Positions 10,544-19,349 of a DNA stretch of 64,000 nucleotides are shown here, piece by piece. This stretch comes from Streptomyces qinzhouensis (GTDB lineage: Bacteria > Actinomycetota > Actinomycetes > Streptomycetales > Streptomycetaceae): contig NZ_CP042266.1 of NCBI RefSeq assembly GCF_007856155.1, positions 4,898,001 to 4,962,000 on the forward strand, read 5' to 3'. The position numbers and the translations under genes are program-made. The notes beneath the pieces were generated by a model, which made no database searches, was not told the DNA's origin, and saw nothing but the letters and a program-made list of their open reading frames with translations. Position 1 is the first letter of the stretch. Every line of letters begins with the position of its first letter.

Positions 10544-10708
10544 CCCCGGCCGGGGGCGGCCCCGCGGCGGGTACTTCCGACCGCACCGGCGGTGGACACC
10601 CGCCGGATGCGAGAGGACGGCGGCAGGAGCGCCGCCGCGACCGACGCACCCGGGGCGGGTGACGCGGGTGACGCACGCGAGACGGGTGACGCGGCCGGTG
10701 CCCACCGC

Positions 10709-10790
10709 CGTCGCGTCAGCCGTCGAGCCGGCGTCGCGTCAGCCGTCGTGTCAGCCGTTGAGCCGGCGTCGCGTCAGCCGTCCAGCCGGG
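10709..10790. repeat. short tandem repeats over the 3' end of the Imm49-like gene
   Basis: The 16-mer CGTCGCGTCAGCCGTC occurs exactly at 10709, 10732 and 10767, with a decayed copy at 10746-10759. The last copy contains the stop codon of the minus-strand gene (TCA at 10774), so the gene's final codons and stop have been duplicated downstream of it. Confidence 0.8.
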
Positions 10791-12522
10791 CGCCCAGGTC
10801 CAGGATCCGGTCCGGGAGGTACGGGGAGGTGACCGGGGGGCGCCAGCCCATGCGGCGTACATGGCAGACCAGTGCCAGGGCGTCCAGGTCGAGCACCGCG
10901 TGGTTGGTGTCGGCCTCGTCGCCCGTCGCGTAGTGGTCGCGGTGGGCCTCCAGGGTGTCGGCGAGGGCCAGGGCGAAGCCCTCCCGGTCGCCCTCCACCA
11001 GCTGGGAGAGCAGGACCGCGGGCGGTTCGGGGCGGCGGTGGGGGTCGTAGCCGCCGGACGACAGCGCCCGGTCCATGGCCGGGACCGGGTCCACGCCCCG
11101 TAGGTAGTCGTGGAGCGCCGCTCCGTACGCCGCCACCGCGGTCAGGGGGCTCTCCTCGGTGAAGAACCCCGGCTCCACCAGCACACAGTCCGCCAGCGAA
11201 CGGCGGTCGCCCGTGATCAGCGCCAGTGCGGCCGTCTGCTTCCAGAACCAGGGTTCCCCGGCCGCGTCGGGCCGGGCGGGGAGCGACCGAGTCGTGCCCG
11301 CGACGGTGACCGACAGTTCACTGCCCTCCGGCGCCCGCGCCAGCCGGAACGCCGCCGCGCCCGCCTCCGTCGCGATCCGCAGCACCCCCGGAAGGCCCGG
11401 GTGCCGGCCCGAGGCATCGGCCGCGACCCGGTGCAGAAAGACCGAGAGATGGCCGTGCGTCAGATGCTTCAGCACGTTCGCCGCCTCCGCCGGATGCTCC
11501 CCGGGGTCGCGGAACCGGGCCAGTTCCCGCCCCAGATAGCCCTCGAACGCCGAGATGTCCTCGTTCCACGCATACGGATGCTCCGGCCGGTCCACCACCA
11601 GCGGCCCGGCGGCCGACGCCGCCACCGCACCGGCGTCCTTGTCCCGGCCGTACGGCCCCACCCGCCCCCGCGGCGCCAAAAAGCCCGACACCGGCCCGTA
11701 CGGCAGATAGGCGGAGTCCACCGGCAGGACCCAGCCGTGCCAACGGACCGCCATCGCCGCCAGCGCGATCGCCTCCAGCGGGAGCAGACCGGTGAGCGTG
11801 GGGCTCGCATACGACGCCTCGACCGCCCGGTGCTCCAGCAACTGCGCGGCCAGCGCCCGGACGAACCCCGCCTCGTCGCCCGCGGCCAGCGCCCGCAGAG
11901 TCACCAGCGCCGCCCGGTACTGACGGCCGAGGGCGGGGTCCGGGTCGATCCGGTCGCAGAGCGCGGCGATCAGAGAAGTCCGCTCCGGTCCGGGCCGTGC
12001 CCCCGGCGCGCCCTCCACCCGCCCGTGGACATGAATCAGCAGGGCATGGACGAGTGCCACGTCCGGCCGGGCCTCGTGACCGGCCAGCGGGGCGGCCGTA
12101 TCGGCGAACAGCCGGCCGTACTCGTCGGACGTGCCCGCGACGAACGAGAGCAGGAACGCGGTGAGCCAGACACCAGGGCGCACCGCGGCCGGCCGGCCGG
12201 GCCCGCCGTCCGGAGCGCCGATCACCGACCCCGTGTAGCCGATCCGGAACAGGCCGCCCCGGCCGGAGGCGAGCGCGACCGACCCCACCGCCGCGGCCGC
12301 CGCCGACTCGAAGGCGGCCCGGGCGTCCGGGTCGGTCAGCCCGGGGTGGGCGACCGAACGCGCGGCCGCATAGCCGAGCAGCGATTCGGCGACGCGCCGC
12401 CAGCCGTCCGCCGGCCGCGGATCGTGCTCCACCATCCGTACGTCGAGGGCTATCCGCTCGGCGAATCCGTTCAGCGCCCCGGCGACCACCCCCGGCTCGA
12501 CCTCATGACGCTCGATGCGCAT
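10774..12522 (-). CDS. Imm49-like protein with two tandem domains
   Basis: This 582-residue soluble protein resembles the Imm49 immunity-protein family of actinomycetes, which is normally about half this length. Two copies are visible. The segment LPLEAIALAAMAVRWHGW then PVDSAYLP (about 248-274) repeats as LDLDALALVCHVRRMGW then PVTSPYLP near the C-terminus, and DEAGFVRALAAQLLEHRA (216-233) repeats as DREGFALALADTLEAHRD. Imm49 proteins were predicted as immunity factors for polymorphic toxins. No toxin gene is adjacent here, so this one may be an orphan or have another role. The start ATG at 12522 is the natural N-terminus. The stop codon lies in a short tandem repeat. Confidence 0.65.
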   Translation of the reverse strand: MRIERHEVEPGVVAGALNGFAERIALDVRMVEHDPRPADGWRRVAESLLGYAAARSVAHPGLTDPDARAAFESAAAAAVGSVALASGRGGLFRIGYTGSVIGAPDGGPGRPAAVRPGVWLTAFLLSFVAGTSDEYGRLFADTAAPLAGHEARPDVALVHALLIHVHGRVEGAPGARPGPERTSLIAALCDRIDPDPALGRQYRAALVTLRALAAGDEAGFVRALAAQLLEHRAVEASYASPTLTGLLPLEAIALAAMAVRWHGWVLPVDSAYLPYGPVSGFLAPRGRVGPYGRDKDAGAVAASAAGPLVVDRPEHPYAWNEDISAFEGYLGRELARFRDPGEHPAEAANVLKHLTHGHLSVFLHRVAADASGRHPGLPGVLRIATEAGAAAFRLARAPEGSELSVTVAGTTRSLPARPDAAGEPWFWKQTAALALITGDRRSLADCVLVEPGFFTEESPLTAVAAYGAALHDYLRGVDPVPAMDRALSSGGYDPHRRPEPPAVLLSQLVEGDREGFALALADTLEAHRDHYATGDEADTNHAVLDLDALALVCHVRRMGWRPPVTSPYLPDRILDLGARLDG

Positions 12523-12801
12523 GGCGCGCCGCCCCCCTGACCTCTCGGTCCTCTGCCCCGATGCCTGCTGTGCTCTGCTGTGCCGTGTTGTGCCGGGCTA
12601 AGTCGATCTTGATCCAACAGCATAGGAAGGACCACCGACTTCGTTGTCATCACGGGTGGTGACACGGGTCGCATCGGTGCCCGCAGTCGCGGTCCGGCCA
12701 CGATTCGGCCGCAGGTCGTACGGGCGGATACCGCCGCGATGTCCCCGGACGCGCCACCGGGCCATCCTGGGATTCCGGTGCTGACGTCAAGGGGGAATGA
12801 C

Positions 12802-13329
12802 GTGAACATACGACGGGGAATCGCCGCATGGTGCCTGGTGACAGCGGTGGGGGCGATGGTGGCCGGCTGCACGGTGCCGGACAAGGACCTGGTGGCCGTA
12901 TGGATCGGCGCGGACGGGAAACCGGTCGCGGAGATCCGGCCGTGCGGCAAGGACCGGGCCTACGCCCTGGACCTGCGCGGCCGCCCGGACATCGATCCGG
13001 CCACCGAGGGGACTCCATCCGGGCCCGTTCCCGACGCCCTCGAGGAAATGTCCTGGTGGGTGGGCCATCGGGACGGCGTCACCGCCGCCCGGTTCCCGCT
13101 CTTCTCACCCCCGGCCTCCTGGCAGGTGAAGACGCGAGGACCCCAGGAGCTGAGGCCCGGCTATGTCTACTCCCTGGACTTCCGGTCGAACCCCGGAGAC
13201 CGGGACATGTACGACGCCGGTATCTACTTCACCACCGAGGAGCTGGCCTCCTTGAAGCCGGGAGAGGTCTGGAGGGGCTCCGCGGTCAGCCGTGAGGAGT
13301 TCGAGAAGACGGCCGAGGAGATGTGCTGA
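12802..13329 (+). CDS. small secreted lipoprotein, unknown function
   Basis: A 175-residue protein starts at the GTG at 12802, which has a GGGGGA ribosome site 7 bases upstream. The N-terminus (NIRRGIAAWCLVTAVGAMVAGC) is a lipoprotein signal with the lipobox MVAGC, so the mature protein is anchored outside the membrane. The mature part has the pattern LVAVWIGADGKPVAEIRPCG and a second Cys at the C-terminus, and looks like a beta-rich domain. I do not recognise the family. It is divergent from the Imm49-like gene and has its own terminator. A longer in-frame start at 12739 would place the signal internally. Confidence 0.65.
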   Translation: MNIRRGIAAWCLVTAVGAMVAGCTVPDKDLVAVWIGADGKPVAEIRPCGKDRAYALDLRGRPDIDPATEGTPSGPVPDALEEMSWWVGHRDGVTAARFPLFSPPASWQVKTRGPQELRPGYVYSLDFRSNPGDRDMYDAGIYFTTEELASLKPGEVWRGSAVSREEFEKTAEEMC

Positions 13330-13332
13330 CCG

Positions 13333-13377
13333 GGGCACCCCTCGGGCCCGGGCCGGTCCACCCGGGCCCGGGTGCCC
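13333..13377 (+). terminator. strong terminator after the lipoprotein gene
   Basis: A 10-bp inner stem (CGGGCCCGGG and CCCGGGCCCG, loop CCGGTCCA) is extended by an outer GGGCACC/GGTGCCC pair across a small bulge. It starts 4 bp after the stop codon and also faces the convergent dehydratase gene. Confidence 0.7.
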
Positions 13378-13451
13378 GCGCGTCGTGATCCCGGGGTGAT
13401 GGGGGGCGTGATGGCGGCGGCCGTACGGAACACTCCGGCGCGCTCCCGTCC

Positions 13452-14423
13452 TCACCCCTCCTCGGCGACCCCCCACCGCACCGCGTCCGCCAGGGTCGCG
13501 TTCCCGCCGCACACCACCAGACCGATCCGGGCCCCGGGGCCGACGCGGTCGACGACCCGCCGGGCGGCGGGCAGCAGACAGCCCGCGGCCGGTTCCGTCC
13601 ACAGCTTGGCGTGCTCGGCCAGGTCGGCGACGCCCCGGATCGCCTCCGCGTCGGAGACCACGATCACGTCCTCGACCAGCGCGGCCACATGGTCATAGGT
13701 CAGCCGGGACACCGAAGGCGCGCTGAGCGTCGTCACCAGCGACGACAGCTCGACCGGTACCGGCCCGCCCGCCGCCAGCGCCCGGGACATCGACTCGGCG
13801 CCCGCCGTCTCGACGCCCCAGACCCGGACCTCCGGGAGCAGCGCCTTCAGCGCCACGGCGACGCCCGAGATCAGCCCCCCGCCGCCGATGCTCACCAGAA
13901 CGTCCGTCGGCGCGGCGGCCCCGCCGGCCGGCAGGTCCTCGGCGAACTCCAGCCCGACCGTGCCCTGCGCCGCGATCACCAGCGGATCGTCGAAGGGATG
14001 CACCAGGGTCATCCCCTCCGCGCGCAACCGCTCCATCAGCGCGAACGCCTCCGGCATCGTCTCGGTGAGCCGGACGTGCGCACCCGCCGCCTCCGCCGCC
14101 GCGACCGAGCGGGCCGAGGCCGTACGGGCCATGCAGACCGTCGCCTTGATGTCCAGCATTCCGGCCGCGACGGCCACCGCCACCCCGTGGTTGCCGCCGC
14201 TGACCGCGACCACACCCGCCGCGCGCTGCGCCGCGTCCAGCGACAGCAGCTTCGCCAGCGCCCCACGGGCCTTGAAGGAGCCGGTGCGCTGGAGGAGTTC
14301 CAGCTTCGCGACGACGGGGACCCCGAGCAGATCGGAGAGCCCCGGGGAGACCATGGTCGGGGTGCGGACCAGCCGCCCCTCGACGAGCCGGGCCGCTGCG
14401 CGTACATCCTCGATGGCAATCAT
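13452..14423 (-). CDS. PLP-dependent threonine/serine dehydratase family enzyme
   Basis: This 323-residue fold-type II PLP enzyme has TGSFKARGA with the cofactor lysine at residue 51, the SGGNHG loop near 75 that contacts the substrate carboxylate, and the phosphate-binding SIGGGGLISG near 180. The C-terminal VVCGGN segment closes the cofactor site. The size and motifs fit the short threonine/serine ammonia-lyases without the regulatory ACT domain, which deaminate L-Thr or L-Ser to 2-oxo acids; serine racemase activity is also known in this group. The start is the ATG at 14423. It is divergent from the M20 amidohydrolase gene with about 225 bp between them. Confidence 0.85.
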   Translation of the reverse strand: MIAIEDVRAAARLVEGRLVRTPTMVSPGLSDLLGVPVVAKLELLQRTGSFKARGALAKLLSLDAAQRAAGVVAVSGGNHGVAVAVAAGMLDIKATVCMARTASARSVAAAEAAGAHVRLTETMPEAFALMERLRAEGMTLVHPFDDPLVIAAQGTVGLEFAEDLPAGGAAAPTDVLVSIGGGGLISGVAVALKALLPEVRVWGVETAGAESMSRALAAGGPVPVELSSLVTTLSAPSVSRLTYDHVAALVEDVIVVSDAEAIRGVADLAEHAKLWTEPAAGCLLPAARRVVDRVGPGARIGLVVCGGNATLADAVRWGVAEEG

Positions 14424-14636
14424 GGCGCCATCCTCGCACCGCCCCAGCGGGCGGAATCCGTCGGTCCGGGATCGGACGGACGGCTCCGGAGGCGGGGAGG
14501 ACCGTCCGCCGGTACGGTCGAAGGAAGGCGGGACGATACCCGTACGAGTGCGTAACCATGCGTATGCGGTCCTTTTTTCTTCCCCTATCAGGTTGAACTT
14601 TTGTTGATCAGTGGTCAGTTGGCCCCCTGCTGGGCC

Positions 14637-14642
14637 TACTCT
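14637..14642 (+). promoter_or_regulatory. -10 box of a probable leaderless transcript
   Basis: TACTCT lies 7 bases before the GTG at 14650, the same spacing as in front of bplA, deoD and the DeoR gene in this window. Transcription would begin at or next to the start codon. Confidence 0.5.
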
Positions 14643-14649
14643 TCAACAG

Positions 14650-15894
14650 GTGAACCAACTGATGTCCCGAGAGTCCGAAGCCGATCTGCCCGGGAGCGTC
14701 TCACTGCCCGGCACGCTGCCAGAATCCCTGCGCGCCGAGCTGATCGCGTTCCGCCGCGACCTCCATATGCACCCCGAGCTGGGGAACCAGGAGTTCCGCA
14801 CCACCACCGCGATCAAGAACCGGCTGGAGAAGGCCGGACTCGCGCCGCGGGTGCTGAGCGTGGGCACCGGACTCGTCTGTGACATCGGTTCCTGGGACGG
14901 TGTGACCCCGATGCTGGCGCTGCGCGCGGACATCGACGCGCTGCCGATCCCCGATACGAAGACCTCGGTGGCGTACCGCTCCACCGTTCCCGACCGGGCC
15001 CATGCCTGCGGCCATGACGTGCACACCACGGCGGTGCTCGGCGCCGGGCTCGTCCTGGCCGAGCTGGACCGGGCGGGGCAGCTGCCCGCACCGGTCCGGC
15101 TGGTGTTCCAGCCCGCCGAGGAGGTGCTGCCGGGCGGCGCCCCGGACGCGATCGCCTCCGGGGTCCTCGACGGGGTCGGACGGATCATCGCGGTGCACTG
15201 CGACCCGAAGGTCGACGCCGGTTTCATCGGTCTGCGGCCCGGGCCGATCACCTCGGCCTGCGACCGGCTGGAGATCACCCTCGACGGGCCCGGCGGCCAC
15301 ACCGCCCGCCCCCATCTGACCACCGATCTGGTCACCGCCGCCGCGAAGATCGTCACCGAGGTTCCGGCGCTGGTGGCCCGCCGGGTGGACGCGCGCTCCG
15401 GACTCGCCGTGACCTGGGGACGTATCGAATCCGGTCATGCCTGCAATGTGATCCCGCAGCACGCGGAGCTTTCGGGGACCGTACGGTGCCTGGACCTCGC
15501 GGCCTGGCGGGAGGCGCCGGACCTGGTCCACGCGGCGATCGACGAGGTCGCGACGCTCCACCGGGCCAAATCGCAGATCGACTACATCCGTGGTGTCCCG
15601 CCGGTGGTCAACGACCCGGCGGTCACCGAACTCCTCCGGGCCGCGCAGACCGCGCGCCGCGGCGGCCATACGGTGGAGGACACCGAGCAGAGCCTCGGCG
15701 GCGAGGACTTCTCCTGGTATCTGGAGCAGGTGCCGGGCGCGATGGCCCGCCTCGGCGTCCGCCGCCCGGGCGACACGGTCCGCCGCGATCTGCACCGGGG
15801 CGACTTCGATGTCGACGAGGAGTCGATCCGGGTGGGCGTGGAGCTGTTCACGGCGGCGGCCCTGCTGAACGCGCGCGACGAGAAGGACGACTGA
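14650..15894 (+). CDS. M20 family amidohydrolase/peptidase
   Basis: This 414-residue metal-dependent amidohydrolase belongs to the M20D (hippurate hydrolase / N-acyl-amino-acid amidohydrolase) group. Visible motifs are RRDLHMHPELGNQEFRTT near the N-terminus, the zinc ligands in HACGHDVHTTAVLG near 115-130, the catalytic FQPAEEVLPGGA near 160, HCDP near 195, and the second-domain GPGGHTARPH near 220. A late His/Glu site, GGEDFSWYLE, completes the metal centre. Such enzymes free amino acids from N-acyl or aryl derivatives. I chose the GTG at 14650 because of the -10 box exactly 7 bases upstream. The ATG at 14662 is an alternative. The natural substrate is unknown. Confidence 0.85.
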   Translation: MNQLMSRESEADLPGSVSLPGTLPESLRAELIAFRRDLHMHPELGNQEFRTTTAIKNRLEKAGLAPRVLSVGTGLVCDIGSWDGVTPMLALRADIDALPIPDTKTSVAYRSTVPDRAHACGHDVHTTAVLGAGLVLAELDRAGQLPAPVRLVFQPAEEVLPGGAPDAIASGVLDGVGRIIAVHCDPKVDAGFIGLRPGPITSACDRLEITLDGPGGHTARPHLTTDLVTAAAKIVTEVPALVARRVDARSGLAVTWGRIESGHACNVIPQHAELSGTVRCLDLAAWREAPDLVHAAIDEVATLHRAKSQIDYIRGVPPVVNDPAVTELLRAAQTARRGGHTVEDTEQSLGGEDFSWYLEQVPGAMARLGVRRPGDTVRRDLHRGDFDVDEESIRVGVELFTAAALLNARDEKDD

Positions 15895-16340
15895 ACCTCT
15901 CGGGGGCGGCGCCCCGACGACTCTCCCGGGGTACGCGCTCCGCGGGCCCGCCCCGCCGGTGCCGTACCGGCCAGGAAGCCCGGGCCGCCCATGGCCCCGG
16001 AGGGTCCCGCTCGCCGGGCCCGGGCCGCCGCCGGGCCCCGTCCCCCGGGGCCCGTACCGCGAGGCGCCGTCCCGGCCGTACGCGCCCCGCTCCCGGGGCC
16101 CCGGCAGCCGGCCCGGTCCCGCAGGAGTCCGGCCGGGACCGTCGGTTTTCGGACAGAATGCGGCCTCTGGTCCCACCCGCCCCACACTCCCCGCCGGCCC
16201 CACCCGAGCCGCCTACCCCCTGTCACTCCCCCGGCGCTCGCCGCACCTCCCTACCCCCTTTCCGTCACCGGCCCGTCACCGTCCCGACCCCCGAACGCGA
16301 CGATCCGATAACGACTCATGAACGGGTCTTTAACTGACAT
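15895..16340. other. intergenic region, no gene seen
   Basis: This GC-rich stretch between the amidohydrolase and the BMP lipoprotein gene has no reading frame with convincing composition. It ends in the upstream promoter region of the BMP gene, with an operator-like sequence directly after it. Confidence 0.4.
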
Positions 16341-16352
16341 CTACGCGCGTTA
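16341..16352. promoter_or_regulatory. degenerate copy of the CTACGCGCGTAG operator, BMP gene
   Basis: The sequence CTACGCGCGTTA matches the nucleoside operator palindrome at 10 of 12 positions. It overlaps the -10-like TACGAT at 16351-16356 and lies 62 bp before the start codon of the BMP-family lipoprotein gene. It is the weakest of the five sites. Confidence 0.6.
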
Positions 16353-16414
16353 CGATCGCGGCGAAACCAGCGCCGGAAGAGGCGCTTTCGGTCAGTCTCG
16401 AAGGGACCCTCCTC

Positions 16415-17473
16415 TTGCGCCGGGTATCCAAGATCACCGCCGCGGGCATCACGGCCGCGGCCCTCGCCCTCACGGCCACCGCGTGCGGCGAGTCCTCCAC
16501 CGAGTCCAACTCCTCCAGCACCTCGTCCGCCGGGACCGGCGGCAAGCTGAAGGTCGGCGCGGCGTACGACGTCGGCGGCCGCGGTGACAACTCCTTCAAC
16601 GACTCCGCCGCGCGCGGCCTGGACAAGGCCAAGGCCGAGCTGGGCGCCGAGGTCAAGGAGCTGACCGCCAAGCACGGCGAAACCCCCGCGGACCGCGAGG
16701 CCCGGCTGGTCTCGCTGGCCGAGGGCGGCTACAACCCGGTCATCGCCGTCGGGTTCGCCTACAAGGACTCCGTCGACAAGGTCGCGGCCAAGTTCCCGAA
16801 GACGACCTTCGGTCTGGTCGACTCGGTCTCCGAGGCCAAGAACGTCGACAGCATCGTCTTCACCGAGGAGCAGGGCTCCTACCTCGCCGGTGTCGCCGCG
16901 GCGCTGAAGTCCAAGGACGGCAAGGTCGGCTTCATCGGCGGTGTGGACCTTCCGCTGATCAAGAAGTTCGCGGCCGGCTTCGAGCAGGGTGTCAAGGAGA
17001 CCAAGCCGAGCGCCTCGGTCCAGATCCAGTATCTGACCACCGGCACCGACCTCTCCGGCTTCGGCAGCCCGGACAAGGGCAAGCACGCCGCCCAGGGCAT
17101 GCTCGACAAGGGCATCGACGTGATCTACGCGGCCGCGGGCGGCTCCGGCGCCGGCGCCATCGAGGCCGTCGCCGCCAAGAAGGGCACCTGGGCCATCGGC
17201 GTCGACTCCGACCAGGCCAAGGACCCGGCCCTGTCGAAGTACGCCGCCTCCATCCTGACCTCGGTCGTCAAGAACGTCGACACCGGCGTCTTCGAGCTGT
17301 CGAAGTCGGTCAAGGACGGTAAGCCGCTGGTCGGCGTCCACACCTACTCGCTCGCCGAGAACGGTGTCAGCCTCACCACCACCGGTGACCACCTGAAGGA
17401 CATCCAGGCCCAGCTCGACGCGGCGAAGAAGAAGATCGTCGACGGCCAGATCCGGGTCAAGACCACCATCTGA
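16415..17473 (+). CDS. BMP-family nucleoside-binding lipoprotein
   Basis: This 352-residue protein is the substrate-binding component of a nucleoside ABC importer (BmpA/Med family, PF02608). The start is a TTG at 16415 preceded by AAGGGA. The signal ends in the lipobox TATAC with Cys near residue 24, then a Ser/Thr-rich linker. The family core begins with VGAAYDVGGRGDNSFNDSA and contains IAVGFAYKDSVDKVAAKFP, GFIGGVDLPLIKKFAAGFEQG and YAAAGGSGAGAIEA. It is followed by a terminator and then by the ATPase and permease genes, which would complete the importer. Family members bind purine and pyrimidine nucleosides. The operator-like palindrome upstream links it to the nucleoside regulon. Confidence 0.92.
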   Translation: MRRVSKITAAGITAAALALTATACGESSTESNSSSTSSAGTGGKLKVGAAYDVGGRGDNSFNDSAARGLDKAKAELGAEVKELTAKHGETPADREARLVSLAEGGYNPVIAVGFAYKDSVDKVAAKFPKTTFGLVDSVSEAKNVDSIVFTEEQGSYLAGVAAALKSKDGKVGFIGGVDLPLIKKFAAGFEQGVKETKPSASVQIQYLTTGTDLSGFGSPDKGKHAAQGMLDKGIDVIYAAAGGSGAGAIEAVAAKKGTWAIGVDSDQAKDPALSKYAASILTSVVKNVDTGVFELSKSVKDGKPLVGVHTYSLAENGVSLTTTGDHLKDIQAQLDAAKKKIVDGQIRVKTTI

Positions 17474-17484
17474 CCCGAACCGTC

Positions 17485-17530
17485 GATCAGGGCCCGGGGG
17501 GCGGCCGTACCGTTCCTCCGGGCCCTGATC
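17485..17530 (+). terminator. terminator after the BMP gene
   Basis: A perfect 13-bp stem, GATCAGGGCCCGG (17485-17497) and CCGGGCCCTGATC (17518-17530), lies 12 bp after the stop. It allows separate, higher expression of the binding protein than of the downstream transporter genes. Confidence 0.75.
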
Positions 17531-17612
17531 CACGCGGTACCCCCATGATCCACACGGTGCTCCCACCCCCTCCGGGGAGCACCGGTCAGGGGCCGTCAAC
17601 GATTTGGTGGCG

Positions 17613-17624
17613 CTACGCGCGTAG
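17613..17624. promoter_or_regulatory. nucleoside operator CTACGCGCGTAG, transporter operon
   Basis: An exact copy of the 12-bp palindrome lies 91 bp before the ATPase start. It would control the overlapping operon ATPase-permease-permease-cdd, and perhaps deoA. Identical copies precede add, deoC and deoD. Confidence 0.8.
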
Positions 17625-17714
17625 CATCTACCGGCCGCCGTAAAGCACGGTAGTTTTCGCCACCACACCCCCCGCCCCAGCTCCTCCTCCGCTCCTGCCC
17701 AGGGAGAGTGCGCC

Positions 17715-19349
17715 ATCAACGCGTCCAGCAGCCCCCATGCCGTAGAGCTCCGCGGCATCACCAAACGATTCCCCGGAGTCGTGGCCAACCACGACATCGA
17801 CATCACCGTGCGCCGCGGTACCGTCCATGCCCTCGTCGGCGAGAACGGTGCCGGAAAGTCCACCCTGATGAAGATCCTCTACGGCATGCAGAAGCCGGAC
17901 GAGGGCACCATCACCATCGACGGCGAGCAGGTCTCGTTCCACAGCCCCGGCGACGCGATCGCCCGCGGCATCGGCATGGTGCACCAGCACTTCATGCTCG
18001 CCGACTATCTGACCGTGCTGGAGAACGTGGTCCTCGGCTCCGAGAAGCTGTACGGCATCGGGGACCGGGCGCGCGCCAAGATCAAGGAGATCTCCGACGC
18101 CTACGGTCTCGGGGTCCGCCCCGATGTGTACGTCGAGGACCTCGGCGTCGCCGACCGGCAGCGGGTGGAGATCCTCAAGGTCCTCTACCGCGGCGCCCGC
18201 ACCCTCATCCTCGACGAGCCCACCGCCGTCCTGGTGCCGCAGGAGGTCGACGCCCTCTTCGACAATCTGCGGGGGCTGAAGGCCGAGGGCCTGACCGTCA
18301 TCTTCATCTCGCACAAGCTGGGCGAGGTGCTCTCGGTCGCCGACGACATCACCGTCATCCGGCGCGGCACCACCGTCGGCACCGCCGACCCGGCGAACAC
18401 CACCTCCAAGCAGCTCGCGGAGCTGATGGTCGGCAGCGAGCTGCCGTCGCCGGAGACCCGGGAGTCGACCGTCACCGACGTCCCGATGCTCACCGTGGAC
18501 GGACTGCGGCTGACCGCCACCGACCCGGACGGTGTCGTCCGTGCCGTACTCGACGGCATCGGCTTCACCATCCACAAGGGCGAGGTGCTGGGCATCGCCG
18601 GGGTGGAGGGCAACGGCCAGTCCGAACTGGTCGAGGCCGTCATGGGCATGCGGACCGCCGACACCGGCACCGTCACCCTCGACGGCGCCGATATCTCCCA
18701 GGCCCCCACCCGCAAGCGGCGCGAGGACGGCATGGCCGTCATCCCCGAGGACCGCCACCGCCACGGACTGCTCCTCGAAGCGCCGCTGTGGGAGAACCGG
18801 ATCCTCGGCCATGTCACCGAGAGGCCCAACAGCAAGGGCCCCTTCCTCGACCTCAAGGCCGCCCGCGCCGACACCGAGCGGATCGTGCGCGAGTACGACG
18901 TCCGTACGCCCGGTATCGACGTCACGGCCGCCTCCCTCTCCGGCGGCAACCAGCAGAAGCTGATCGTCGGCCGCGAGATGAGCCACGACCCCAAGCTGCT
19001 GATCGCCGCCCACCCCACCCGTGGTGTGGACGTCGGCGCCCAGGCCCAGATCTGGGACCAGATCCGGGCCGCCCGCCGGGAGGGCCTCGCGGTGCTCCTG
19101 ATCTCCGCCGACCTCGACGAGCTGATCGGCCTCTCCGACACCCTGCGGGTCATGTACCGCGGCAGGCTGGTCGCGGATGCCGACCCCGCGACGATCACCC
19201 CGGAGGAGCTGGGCTCGGCCATGACCGGTGCCGCCACCGGCCATCTGGAGCCCGAGGAGGGCGGCGACGCCGAAGACGGCGGTGCGCAGACCTCAGCCGA
19301 CGAGACCCCCAGCGCCGAGCGCGACACCGACGGGGGAGAGGACCGATGA
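17715..19349 (+). CDS. nucleoside ABC importer ATPase (two fused ATP-binding domains)
   Basis: This protein of about 544 residues has two nucleotide-binding domains in the RbsA/MglA style. Domain 1 has Walker A GENGAGKST (about 42-50) and Walker B LILDEPT near 172. Its signature is degenerate (LGVADRQRVEI). Domain 2 has a degenerate Walker A (GVEGNGQSE), the signature LSGGNQQK and an altered Walker B (LLIAAHPTRGVD), so one active ATP site probably forms across the dimer. The coding frame runs back to an ATC at 17715 after GGGAGAG. No ATG, GTG, TTG or CTG exists in frame between the stop at 17622 and the GTG at 17781, which would cut off the first strand and the aromatic A-loop (KRFPGVV). It overlaps the first permease gene by 4 bp. 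Confidence 0.88.
   Translation: MNASSSPHAVELRGITKRFPGVVANHDIDITVRRGTVHALVGENGAGKSTLMKILYGMQKPDEGTITIDGEQVSFHSPGDAIARGIGMVHQHFMLADYLTVLENVVLGSEKLYGIGDRARAKIKEISDAYGLGVRPDVYVEDLGVADRQRVEILKVLYRGARTLILDEPTAVLVPQEVDALFDNLRGLKAEGLTVIFISHKLGEVLSVADDITVIRRGTTVGTADPANTTSKQLAELMVGSELPSPETRESTVTDVPMLTVDGLRLTATDPDGVVRAVLDGIGFTIHKGEVLGIAGVEGNGQSELVEAVMGMRTADTGTVTLDGADISQAPTRKRREDGMAVIPEDRHRHGLLLEAPLWENRILGHVTERPNSKGPFLDLKAARADTERIVREYDVRTPGIDVTAASLSGGNQQKLIVGREMSHDPKLLIAAHPTRGVDVGAQAQIWDQIRAARREGLAVLLISADLDELIGLSDTLRVMYRGRLVADADPATITPEELGSAMTGAATGHLEPEEGGDAEDGGAQTSADETPSAERDTDGGEDR

Noticed and set aside
7961..10705. A minus-strand frame open from 7076 to 10705 (1209 codons) across the mutase and exporter genes
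   Set aside because: Only the end at 7076-7960 encodes a recognisable protein. The rest is antisense to clearly coding genes and reflects the codon bias of high-G+C DNA.
10774..12522. The Imm49-like gene as part of a toxin-immunity island
   Set aside because: No large secreted toxin, secretion gene or other immunity gene is next to it.
17708..19345. A second long frame through the ATPase gene continuing into the permease
   Set aside because: Its product is Arg/Pro/Gly-rich without motifs, while the other frame encodes the ATPase with all motifs. Only the part from 19346 is real.
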